From Synergistaceae bacterium (GTDB lineage: Bacteria; Synergistota; Synergistia; Synergistales; Aminobacteriaceae): a stretch of DNA of 8,102 nucleotides. Each line of letters starts with the position of its first letter. The stretch's first letter is position 1. Both the position numbers and the translations under genes were made by a program. Location of the stretch: the NCBI GenBank assembly GCA_022837505.1, contig JALHFZ010000104.1, positions 1-8,102 on the forward strand. The letters run 5' to 3'. Below the pieces are notes generated by a model that was not told where the DNA came from, searched no databases, and worked only from the letters and a program-made list of their open reading frames with translations. Below are positions 1 through 6,777 of this stretch, piece after piece.

Positions 1-1
1 C

Positions 2-1225
2 ACCACCTTCATGACCATGGCGTACATTCTCATCATCCATCCGAGCTGGATGGCGGCCGCAGGGATGGACAGGGGGGCCTCCGTGGTCGTCACGGCCCTT
101 ATGTCGGGTCTTTTTTCCCTGTTCATGGGGCTTTATGCCCGCCTTCCCTTCGCCCTGGCACCGGCCATGGGGAGCAACGCCTTTTTCGCCTTCACCCTCG
201 TCAAGGGGGGGATCGTTCCCTGGGAAGTTGGGATGGGTATGGTCTTCGTCTCCGGCACGATCTTCGTCCTCCTCACCCTCTTCGGCATCCGGGAGATCAT
301 CGTGCGCCTCGTACCGCGCTCCATCAAGTTCGCCATCGGCGCGGCGGTGGGCATTTTTATCGCCTACCTGGGAATGAAGGACGCTGGGTTCATCACCTTC
401 ACCAACACGGGGGTAAAAATGGGGAGCCTCCATGACCCCAGGGCAATCCTCTCCCTCATCGGGCTCTTTCTGACGGGGACGCTCCTCGCCCGGAAGACAC
501 CGGGGGGGATCCTTCTCGGAATACTCCTCACCGCCGCCGTCGGAATACCCCTGGGGATCACGAAGCTCCCCGAATCCTTCTTCGCCCTCCCCGCCTCCAT
601 TTCGCCTATCGCTTTCAAGCTCGATATCCTCGGGGCCCTGAAGATCCAGTACATCCCCTTCATGTTCACCTTCTTCGTGGGGGATTTCTTCTCCACCCTC
701 GGCACGGTCCTCGGGGTCTCCCAGAAGGCGGGGCTCCTCGACAAGGAGGGGAATCTCCCCGGCATCGGAAAACCCTTCCTCGTGGACTCCATCGGCACGG
801 TGGTGGGGGCTCTCTTCGGCTCCACGACCATCACGACCTTCATCGAATCCGCCTCAGGAGTGGAGGCGGGAGGACGGACGGGCCTTACAGCCATCACCAC
901 CTCGATCTGCTTCTTTTTCGCCCTCTTCCTCGTCCCCCTGGCGGCGGCCATTCCAGTCCAGGCTACCGCGCCGGCCCTTATCATCATCGGCCTCATGATG
1001 ATGCCGGGGGTCCGGAACATCGTCTTCGAGGACTTCACAGAATCCTTCCCCGCCTTCATGACCATCCTGGTCACGGCCTACACGGCGAGCATCGCCAACG
1101 GCATCAGCGCCGGCATCCTCTTCTACGCCGCCATAAAGGTGCTTTCCGGAAGGGCGAGGGATGTCCACTGGGGCACCTATGTGCTCTGCATCCCCCTGGT
1201 GATCTACTTTCTTGGGCTGAAATAA
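2..1225 (+). CDS. NCS2/AzgA-family purine (adenine/guanine/hypoxanthine) permease, 5'-truncated by the window edge
   Basis: Integral membrane transporter, probably a proton symporter importing adenine, guanine or hypoxanthine. The reading frame is open back to base 2 and gives Thr-Thr-Phe before the first ATG at 11. TTFMTMAYI matches the usual TTFLTMAYI of AzgA proteins, so the ATG at 11 is internal and roughly 20-40 residues are missing. Counting from that Met, family landmarks are APAMGSNAFFAF (50-61, the substrate-site loop), a STLGTVLGVSQKAGLLD stretch, ESASGVEAGGRTGLTA near 280, and ATAPALIIIGLMM, then TASIANGIS before the end. The whole protein is a chain of hydrophobic helices, consistent with the 12-14 helix NCS2 fold. 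An oddity is GDFFST where AzgA proteins usually have VDLFDT, so the second Asp is Ser. It lies 25 bases before ade, which supports purine uptake for deamination. Family assignment is firm; the exact base transported is inferred. Confidence 0.93.
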   Translation, partial: TTFMTMAYILIIHPSWMAAAGMDRGASVVVTALMSGLFSLFMGLYARLPFALAPAMGSNAFFAFTLVKGGIVPWEVGMGMVFVSGTIFVLLTLFGIREIIVRLVPRSIKFAIGAAVGIFIAYLGMKDAGFITFTNTGVKMGSLHDPRAILSLIGLFLTGTLLARKTPGGILLGILLTAAVGIPLGITKLPESFFALPASISPIAFKLDILGALKIQYIPFMFTFFVGDFFSTLGTVLGVSQKAGLLDKEGNLPGIGKPFLVDSIGTVVGALFGSTTITTFIESASGVEAGGRTGLTAITTSICFFFALFLVPLAAAIPVQATAPALIIIGLMMMPGVRNIVFEDFTESFPAFMTILVTAYTASIANGISAGILFYAAIKVLSGRARDVHWGTYVLCIPLVIYFLGLK

Positions 1226-1250
1226 GAACGTCAAAGGAGGAACTTCCGTC

Positions 1251-3029
1251 ATGAAAATAGAACCGAAGGACCGCCGCGCCCTCACCGACGCCGCCCTCGG
1301 GCGCATCCTCTGCGATCTCGTCATAGAGAACGTCCGGCTCGTCAACGTCTTCACCGGCGAGATCTACCCCGCCTCGGTGGGGATCAAGGACGGCTTCATC
1401 GCCGCCGTGAGCGCCGATCCGGACGGAAAGGGAACGGCCTTTCCCATCGAGGGAGCCGAACGGTACGACGGCGGAAGGGACTACCTTCTGCCCGGTTTCA
1501 TCGACGCCCACGTGCATATCGAAAGCAGCATGGTTACCCCGCCGAACATGGCGGCGGCCGTGGTCCCCAGCGGGACGACCACCATTATCACAGACCCCCA
1601 CGAGGTGGCCAACGTGGGGGGAGTGGAGGCCGTCCGGTACATGGCTGAGGCCGCCGAAGGGCTCCCCCTGCGGGTGTACATCATGGCCCCCTCCTGCGTC
1701 CCCGCCGTCCCCGGCCTCGAGCACGCCGGAGCCTGCTTCGGCGGACCCGAGATGGAGGAGCTGCTCGAAATCGATTCCGTTATCGGAGTCGCCGAGATCA
1801 TGGACTTTGCCGGAGTGCTCGACCACTCCGACAGGATGGAGGCCATCCTTGACGCCGGGCGGAAGCGGGGAGTCTTCCTTCAGGGGCATGCCCCCTCCCT
1901 TTCGGGGCGCAGGCTCAGCGGATACATCGCCGCGGGGATCGAGAGCGACCATGAATCCCGGACTGCCGGGGAGGCCCGGGAGAAGCTGCGCCTGGGGATG
2001 TTCCTCGACGCCCGGGAGGGGTCGGTCTCCACGGATATCGAAACTCTCATAGGGGCAGTGAAGGATTTTCCCTCCCTGTCGAACCTAACCCTCTGCACGG
2101 ACGACCGGGAGCCGGAGGATCTGCTGACCCAGGGGCACATGAACTACGTGGTGGCGAGGGCCGTGCAGGCCGGGCTCACCCCCGTCCAGGCCATAACCTG
2201 CGCCACCCTGAACGTGGCCCGGGAGATCGGTATTCGGAATATCGGGGGGATCGCTCCCGGATGGGTTGCGGATCTCCAGATCGTCTCCGACCTCGCCGCT
2301 CCGAAAGCCCGGGCGGTCTTCTTCGGCGGCGTCCTCGCGGCGGAAGAGGGCAGGCTTCTCGCCCCCCTCCCCGAGCGGCAGTTCGATGTGGAGAGCCGCA
2401 ACACCGTGGATGTCCGCATCCCCTCGCCGGAGGAACTCCGCATCCCTGCCCGGGGATCGAAGGCGAAGATCAATGTGGTGGTCTACGACTCCCCCCAGTC
2501 TGCCTTCACCCGCCTCGCCGTGGAGGAGGTCCCCGTGAAGGACGGGTTCCTCGACCTTTCGGGCGACCCGGACCTCAATTTCGCGGCGGTGCTGAACCGC
2601 CACGGGCGGGGGAATATGGCTGTTGCGGTGGTGCGGAATTTCGGCTCCCGGGAGGGGGCCGTGGCCAGCACCGTGGCCCATGACAGCCACAACCTTGCCG
2701 TGGTCTACGACACCCCTGAGAACGCCCTTCTGGCCATCGAGACCCTCGCCGCCTCGGGGGGCGGACACTGCGCCGTGAAGGACGGCAGGGTTATCGGACA
2801 TCTCCCCCTGCCCATCTACGGCCTGCTCTCCCCGCTTCCCTGCGGGGAACTTGTTCCCCAGGTGAACGCCATGAAGAAGGCCCTCCGCTCCCTCGGAGTG
2901 GACACGAAAAACCCCGTCATGCGGATCGTCTCCCTGACCCTCCCGGTCATCCCCGAGGGGAAGCTCACCGACCTCGGGATCGTGGATGTGAACGCCCAGA
3001 AGATCGTCCCCCTCTTTGCGGAGAAATAG
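1251..3029 (+). CDS. ade: Adenine deaminase (EC 3.5.4.2)
   Basis: Cytoplasmic metal-dependent amidohydrolase converting adenine to hypoxanthine and ammonia, feeding purine salvage. At 592 residues it has the normal full length for bacterial Ade. The N-terminal amidohydrolase domain (about 20-380) shows the metal-binding HVH (87-89) in GFIDAHVHIESSM, PHEVANV (116-122), the AEIMD glutamate (182), GHAP (His213), SDHES (232-236) and CTDD (Asp284). The C-terminal Ade domain (about 405-590) contains VAHDSHNLAVV, GGGHCAVKDG and the typical LPLPIYGLLS. The start is fixed by AAAGGAGG at 1233-1240, ten bases before the ATG. It is cotranscribed with the upstream permease (25-base gap), and the unit ends in the hairpin at 3062-3108. 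No frame or motif defects were seen. A dihydroorotase or generic amidohydrolase is much less likely because of the Ade-specific C-terminal domain. Confidence 0.97.
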   Translation: MKIEPKDRRALTDAALGRILCDLVIENVRLVNVFTGEIYPASVGIKDGFIAAVSADPDGKGTAFPIEGAERYDGGRDYLLPGFIDAHVHIESSMVTPPNMAAAVVPSGTTTIITDPHEVANVGGVEAVRYMAEAAEGLPLRVYIMAPSCVPAVPGLEHAGACFGGPEMEELLEIDSVIGVAEIMDFAGVLDHSDRMEAILDAGRKRGVFLQGHAPSLSGRRLSGYIAAGIESDHESRTAGEAREKLRLGMFLDAREGSVSTDIETLIGAVKDFPSLSNLTLCTDDREPEDLLTQGHMNYVVARAVQAGLTPVQAITCATLNVAREIGIRNIGGIAPGWVADLQIVSDLAAPKARAVFFGGVLAAEEGRLLAPLPERQFDVESRNTVDVRIPSPEELRIPARGSKAKINVVVYDSPQSAFTRLAVEEVPVKDGFLDLSGDPDLNFAAVLNRHGRGNMAVAVVRNFGSREGAVASTVAHDSHNLAVVYDTPENALLAIETLAASGGGHCAVKDGRVIGHLPLPIYGLLSPLPCGELVPQVNAMKKALRSLGVDTKNPVMRIVSLTLPVIPEGKLTDLGIVDVNAQKIVPLFAEK

Positions 3030-3061
3030 AGAAGGTCTTTTCTCTCTTTTCAAAGAGGCCG

Positions 3062-3108
3062 ACAAAAGCAGCGAGGGGGGATAGTCTATCCCCCCTCGCT
3101 GCTTTTGT
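3062..3108. terminator. Bidirectional intrinsic terminator between convergent units
   Basis: Perfect inverted repeat: 22-bp arms at 3062-3083 and 3087-3108 around a 3-base loop (GTC). The stem has a G6/C6 core and outer A4/T4 tracts, so each strand ends its stem in a T run (TTTTGT), as expected for a terminator working in both directions. It lies 33 bases after the ade stop and about 50 bases after the stop of the opposing ProX gene. The rest of the 3030-3158 spacer holds nothing else I recognise. Confidence 0.9.
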
Positions 3109-3158
3109 TCTCCTGGATTTTTAACTGACCCCTCGCAACTTGTCCTGACGCATCCCCT

Positions 3159-3692
3159 TTACTCCTGCTGCGTATCCCGCTCCACGGTGACGTAGAGAAG
3201 GGTGTTTCCGTTGTCTTCGATGAACTTTTTTATGCCCTCGAAGGAGACGATCACCGTGGCGGTGTTGTCGTTGGGGTGCACGCCGAGGTGTTCTTTGCCG
3301 ATGAGGTCCCGATCGAAGACGACGATGACCGAGTGGTTTTCGTCATTGAGGATGCCGAGGGGGGTGACCTCTCCCTGGGCGAGACCCAGATACTTTTGGA
3401 GGCGCTCGGCGGAGGCGAAGCTGAGGTGCTTCGTGCCCAGCTGCCCGGCGAGGCTTTCCAGGTCGGCCCGCTTGTCCTTGTGCAGCACCACGAGCCAGTG
3501 GGTGGGCTTTTTCTTCTGGTCACGGACAAAGAGGTTCTTGCAGATGGTCACCTTCTCGTCGAAGCCGATGCGATCCATATCCTCCACGGTGTAGGCCGCC
3601 TCGTGTTCGATCAGCTCCCAGGGTATATCAAGCTCCTCAAGTTTTCTGAGGACTGCCTCTCTGGATTCCTTCTTTTCTGCGGCGCTTCTCAT
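3159..3692 (-). CDS. YbaK/ProX-type aminoacyl-tRNA (prolyl-tRNA) deacylase
   Basis: A free-standing YbaK/INS-like editing domain of 177 residues, the usual size for the single-domain ProX/PrdX group, which hydrolyses mischarged tRNA-Pro (typically Ala-tRNA-Pro) in the cytoplasm. Visible family landmarks are a helical N-terminus, CKNLF (51-55, with the conserved Lys-Asn), HWLVVL (65-70), LSFASAERL (90-98), GEVTPLGILND (107-117) and GVHPNDNTAT (137-146). The start is set by AAGGAGG at 3707-3701, eight bases before the ATG. It lies 27 bases after the end of the Hsp70-like gene region, so it is probably the last gene of that transcript, ending at the shared hairpin. Link to the chaperone genes could be a protein-quality theme or chance. 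The family is clear; whether alanine or cysteine is the edited amino acid is inferred from the ProX-like motif set rather than shown. Confidence 0.9.
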   Translation of the reverse strand: MRSAAEKKESREAVLRKLEELDIPWELIEHEAAYTVEDMDRIGFDEKVTICKNLFVRDQKKKPTHWLVVLHKDKRADLESLAGQLGTKHLSFASAERLQKYLGLAQGEVTPLGILNDENHSVIVVFDRDLIGKEHLGVHPNDNTATVIVSFEGIKKFIEDNGNTLLYVTVERDTQQE

Positions 3693-3719
3693 GGCAACAC
3701 CCTCCTTAATGTAGGAAAA

Positions 3720-4283
3720 TCAGAAACCGCTCACCTCGCTGAGGGCGGCCATCTCGTCCAGGACCAGGGACCGGACGTGCTCCTCAAGCTCCTGCCGCAC
3801 CGGGCAGAGCCGGGCCTCAAGGTGATCTTCCAGGGCGGTTTTCAGCTCCTTCTCGGCGGTCCGGATCCTCCCCTCGTCCAGAAGGAAGGAGGCTATCCAG
3901 GAGGGAAGCTCGATCTCCTCGGTCATGGACTTCACTCTTTCTTTGCCGTAGCGGGCGATGAGCCAGGAGATGGCGAGGCCGAGGACCCCACCCACGGCAA
4001 GTCCCACAGGACCGGCGGCGATGAGGGCCGTTCCCGTGCCGCCGCACAGAAGGGCTGTCCCGGCGGTGATGATCCCTCCGAGAACCCTGGTCACCACGTC
4101 GAGCAGGTCATCCACCCCGGGGGTCTTCAGCCTGGACAGAATGGTGACGGTGGAATCCATCTCCATGGTGAGGGCGAATTCCTTCGAGGGGAGGATTATC
4201 CCATGGGCGGCGAACCAGCGGCTGAGCAGCTCCTTGGTCTCCTCCCGAAGGCCGGAGAGGAGGAGGGGGCAGAAGGGGCTCAC
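3720..4283 (-). CDS. C-terminal membrane-segment part of the Hsp70-like protein, separated by a frameshift
   Basis: An open frame of 187 residues (from a GTG) that reads like the missing C-terminus of the upstream Hsp70-like gene rather than an independent protein. It starts inside that gene, overlaps its out-of-frame tail by 176 bases, and has no convincing ribosome binding site. Content: an amphipathic helix (about 11-27), a glycine-rich hydrophobic stretch (about 66-110) with repeated small residues such as GGTGTALIAAGPVGLAVGG, then charged helical sequence (about 111-180) ending SEVSGF. The hydrophobic part looks like a glycine-zipper membrane hairpin. In frame with the upstream part the protein would be about 647 residues. 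The upstream in-frame stop for this frame is at 4304-4302, so the frame change must lie below 4301. If the GTG is a real start this would be a small membrane protein, which I consider less likely. Confidence 0.7.
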   Translation of the reverse strand: MSPFCPLLLSGLREETKELLSRWFAAHGIILPSKEFALTMEMDSTVTILSRLKTPGVDDLLDVVTRVLGGIITAGTALLCGGTGTALIAAGPVGLAVGGVLGLAISWLIARYGKERVKSMTEEIELPSWIASFLLDEGRIRTAEKELKTALEDHLEARLCPVRQELEEHVRSLVLDEMAALSEVSGF

Positions 4284-5664
4284 CCCCGTTGATCCGGGCC
4301 CTCAGGGCATAGCGGAGGGAGGAAAGGGTTCCGCCGCTTTTGCGGAAATCCTCAAGGAGGGGGCGGATCTCTCCGGTAAAATAGGAGGAGATGGCCCAGG
4401 AGACGAACTTCTTCTTCACCGTCTCGCACCGCCGCTCAAGGATGGGGGCGATCTCCTCCTCGAGGAAGGCGGGAAGTTCCTCCTTCAGGCGGCGCCTCGT
4501 CCGGGCGAACTTCTTCTTCAGGGCGGGAAGAAGGGCGATCCCCATGGAGATGACGGCGTAGGGGCGGTCGCTCCGGACGATGGAATGCCCCTTTCCCGTG
4601 GGTATCTCTTCGTTCAGAATATCGGCGACGAAGGGCCAGAGGCTGCTCCCCCCCGCGAGGATGACCAGGGAAATCCGCCCGGGGGCTATATTTTTCTCCT
4701 TCAGTCCCTCGGCCAGAGTGCGGCGGAACCATCCGAAGAGGTCAAGAGGCCCCTCGAGCTCATCTTGAGAAAACCCATGAAGCATGGAACGGAAATAGGA
4801 GGAGGGAGTATAGGCCCTGCCCCTCTCGACGAATTTCTCCCAGGTGAGGTCCGTCAGCTTCCCCCAGGGGGCGCAGACCTTGGAGACGGAGGCGGTCCGG
4901 TCCCTGGCCATGGAGCGGGAGAAAAATTCCTTCGCCTCCCGGCAGAGGTGGGAGAGGACGAAGTAGGCGTCGCCCCTCTTCCGAAGCCGTTCTTCGAGGC
5001 CAGGGTTCTGGTCGAGAAGCCACTGAAAAAACAGGTCGTCGAAGAGGCGCCCCCCCAGAAGCATATCCCCCCAGGAATGGAGGACTTCCCCCCCCTCGAG
5101 AAAGGCGAAATCACAGGTTCCGCCGCCGAAGTCCGCCACGAGGACCCCCTCAAGGGCCCGGTCGACGGAGATATCCCGCTGCTGAAGATGAAAGAGAAGG
5201 GCCCCCTTGGGCTCGTCCACGAGGGTGGGGATGCCGAAGCCGCCCCGGCGGGACGTATCCTTCAGGGCAGTGCGGTATTCTTCCTCCGCCTCGCTGGGGA
5301 CGCCGAAAAGCACCTGTCTGGCCGAGGGCTCCATATCGAGATTCTGTTTCCGGGCGTCGGAGAGAACACAGGAGAGAAAATCCTCCGCAGCCTTTTTCGC
5401 CTCGGGAGAGCGGGCAAGGTCTGGCTTGAAGTTGACCACGAGCTTCATGGTCTTTCTTTCGGCTTCGGAGGCCTCGCCGTATTCGTCCAGGGCCGTCTGG
5501 CCGACGAGGGGGTCTTTCCCCTCCCGGTAGAGGATCGCCGATGGAACGCCGTCCCGGCCGTCGCCGAAATCGATGCTCACCGGAGAGGGGTCGTCCGCGG
5601 GGCATTTGGAGAAATAGGTCTTCGTCGTGCCGAAGTCCACGGAGAGCACAGAGGATTTCGTCAT
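4108..5664 (-). CDS. Divergent Hsp70-like chaperone ATPase, frameshifted near its C-terminus
   Basis: The first 380 or so residues form an actin/Hsp70 nucleotide-binding domain: VDFGTTKTYF (9-18, phosphate 1), the EPKGALLF helix (151-158, compare EPTAAAL in DnaK), VADFGGGTCDF (176-186, phosphate 2), ILAGGSS (335-341, adenosine motif) and an AVISMGIAL helix (370-378). There is no DnaK-like beta-sandwich substrate domain; instead residues 380-460 are charged helices. From about residue 461 (4284 downward) the frame turns into proline- and arginine-rich sequence (EPLLPPPPLRPSGG) that looks like non-coding translation, while another frame holds a plausible continuation (3720-4283). One extra base in a homopolymer near 4262-4288 explains this. 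The ATG shares an ATGA with the stop of the upstream gene (5661-5664), so translation is probably coupled. Likely role: ATP-driven chaperone or regulator working with the membrane protein upstream. Hsp70-fold assignment is firm; client and role are unknown. Confidence 0.88.
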   Translation of the reverse strand: MTKSSVLSVDFGTTKTYFSKCPADDPSPVSIDFGDGRDGVPSAILYREGKDPLVGQTALDEYGEASEAERKTMKLVVNFKPDLARSPEAKKAAEDFLSCVLSDARKQNLDMEPSARQVLFGVPSEAEEEYRTALKDTSRRGGFGIPTLVDEPKGALLFHLQQRDISVDRALEGVLVADFGGGTCDFAFLEGGEVLHSWGDMLLGGRLFDDLFFQWLLDQNPGLEERLRKRGDAYFVLSHLCREAKEFFSRSMARDRTASVSKVCAPWGKLTDLTWEKFVERGRAYTPSSYFRSMLHGFSQDELEGPLDLFGWFRRTLAEGLKEKNIAPGRISLVILAGGSSLWPFVADILNEEIPTGKGHSIVRSDRPYAVISMGIALLPALKKKFARTRRRLKEELPAFLEEEIAPILERRCETVKKKFVSWAISSYFTGEIRPLLEDFRKSGGTLSSLRYALRARINGGEPLLPPPPLRPSGGDQGAAQPLVRRPWDNPPLEGIRPHHGDGFHRHHSVQAEDPRGG

Positions 5665-6737
5665 TTCCTGCGCACCTTCCTCACCAGGCCCTTCTCAAGG
5701 ACGAGCCCGTCCTGGAGAAGGGGCTCCCGCTCCACCGTCACCCGATCGCCCGCCTCCACGGCGCCGAAGGGGGTGTACCGTTCAGCCATCTCCTCGGTCC
5801 AGACCAGAGATTTGACTCCCCCTTCCCGCTGGAACCCCATATTCCGCACTGAGAGGGCAAGCTCGGCTACACCGGCGGAGAGATCCTCCTCCGGCAGTTC
5901 CTCAAGTTCAAGGATCCTCCCGGCGAGCAGGGGGAGTTCTCCGATTTTTGACCTTCCCCCCTCGGGGGAGGGTTCGATCACGGCCAGAAGGGAGGAGGGA
6001 ATTGCCCCGGCGACCCATTTCCTCAGGGAATCCCCTATTCTCTCTTCGTATCTTCTGCGGTCGAAGACCACCCTTTTTCTGCCCAGGAGCAGAAGGAGGG
6101 CGAGAAGTGCCGGATAGAGCAGCAGCCGGGTGAGGGAGGAGCGCCTCCTTCCGAGAAGGGCCCACCCCCTCGAGAAGATCATCCCCCCGCTGAGGAAGTT
6201 CACCGTCTCCCGGAGGGAGGCGAAACCCAGCAGGGCCATGAGGGTTCGCTGAAGCCCTTTGCTCCGGGGAAGGAGAAGGGACGCAAGGACAAGGAGCAGC
6301 GCTCCGAGGGGGGCGCCGAAGAAGAGCCCCGCGTCCCGGCTGTCGATCAGAAGGCGTGTGAGGGGGGTGAGGACGGCCATCCCCCCGATGGCGCCAAGGG
6401 CGGCCGCAAGGGCCGTGCGCAGGGGAGGGGTCTCCTCCCTCCCCTCGGGGAGAGGAAGTCGGAGGGACGGAAGGGATTCCCCCATGCGGAGCAGAAGCAG
6501 GGGAGTTCGCTCTTCCGGGATCAGGCCGTCGGGCAGGTGGGACAGCAGATCCGGCAGAAGACTGTCCGCCATGGCCTGCCGGGCGAGGACAGATCCCCCT
6601 TCGATCTCGGCATTTTCGATCTCGGCCAGGGGGGGAAGGGCGGCGAAAAAAGCTGCCGCCCCCTTTTCAACGGCTTTTTCCCCGAGGGCCGGGGTGTGTT
6701 TTTCTAATGTTGTGAGGGCGTCTTTCCAGTTGGCCAT
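5661..6737 (-). CDS. Membrane protein with a possible GrpE-like C-terminal wing, partner of the Hsp70-like protein
   Basis: 358 residues; family not recognised with certainty. An upstream in-frame ATG at 6827 lies inside the ATPase gene, so I chose the ATG at 6737, which has AAAAAGGAGG seven bases before it. Residues 1-100 are mostly helical and soluble. Hydrophobic segments lie at about 107-129, 136-156 and 203-219, with a weaker one near 163-175, and RRR/KR clusters beside them (198-200, 221-222). Residues 223-300 are charged helical. The last 50 or so residues (VWTEEMAERY, then GAVEAGDRVTVEREP and DGLVLEKGLVRKV) have the spacing of the GrpE beta-wing, where a gap of valine-rich strands ends in an RPA/K-V-type motif. 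I infer a nucleotide-exchange-like tail for the coupled Hsp70 (ATGA overlap); this is resemblance by eye only. An alternative is a membrane anchor or receptor for the Hsp70 without exchange activity. Confidence 0.75.
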   Translation of the reverse strand: MANWKDALTTLEKHTPALGEKAVEKGAAAFFAALPPLAEIENAEIEGGSVLARQAMADSLLPDLLSHLPDGLIPEERTPLLLLRMGESLPSLRLPLPEGREETPPLRTALAAALGAIGGMAVLTPLTRLLIDSRDAGLFFGAPLGALLLVLASLLLPRSKGLQRTLMALLGFASLRETVNFLSGGMIFSRGWALLGRRRSSLTRLLLYPALLALLLLLGRKRVVFDRRRYEERIGDSLRKWVAGAIPSSLLAVIEPSPEGGRSKIGELPLLAGRILELEELPEEDLSAGVAELALSVRNMGFQREGGVKSLVWTEEMAERYTPFGAVEAGDRVTVEREPLLQDGLVLEKGLVRKVRRK

Positions 6738-6744
6738 GAGCACG

Positions 6745-6754
6745 CCTCCTTTTT
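6745..6754 (-). promoter_or_regulatory. Ribosome binding site deciding the start of the 358-aa membrane protein
   Basis: The minus strand reads AAAAAGGAGG, ending seven bases before the ATG at 6737-6735. It is a near-perfect Shine-Dalgarno match and places the start here rather than at the longer in-frame ATG at 6827, whose extra 30 residues overlap the ATPase coding region. Confidence 0.88.
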
Positions 6755-6756
6755 CC

Positions 6757-6777
6757 GATACTCTATTATAGAGTATC
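6757..6777 (-). promoter_or_regulatory. Perfect 9-bp inverted repeat with central TATAAT: candidate promoter/operator
   Basis: Arms GATACTCTA (6757-6765) and TAGAGTATC (6769-6777) flank TTA. The repeat spans the ATPase stop codon (6768-6766). On the minus strand its centre reads TATAAT (6770-6765), a perfect -10 box, which would start RNA near 6758, about 20 bases before the membrane-protein ATG. I see no good -35 hexamer at 16-18 bases upstream. The symmetry over a -10 would suit a dimeric repressor. It is not a normal terminator on the minus strand, because GGAAAAAGGAGG rather than a T run follows. A plain mRNA hairpin between two cistrons is the main alternative. Confidence 0.4.

Noticed and set aside
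3030..3061. A possible second hairpin in the T-rich stretch between the ade stop and the terminator.
   Set aside because: The complementarity (around GGTCTTTT and AAAGAGGCC) is short and imperfect, and the strong stem directly after it is enough to explain termination.
2085..3065. A 326-residue minus-strand open frame opposite ade.
   Set aside because: It is the complement of a well-conserved Ade coding region and is rich in Gly, His, Asp and Val in a typical shadow-frame pattern.
3276..4292. A 338-residue open frame on the plus strand opposite the ProX gene and the Hsp70 C-terminal region.
   Set aside because: It is antisense to the conserved ProX motifs and has low-complexity composition and no recognisable domain.
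3958..6117. A 719-residue open frame on the plus strand opposite the Hsp70-like and membrane-protein genes.
   Set aside because: It runs antisense to a gene with clear Hsp70 motifs, is rich in Gly, Pro, Glu and Arg without domain-like order, and crosses several real gene boundaries. It is a by-product of high GC third positions on the other strand.
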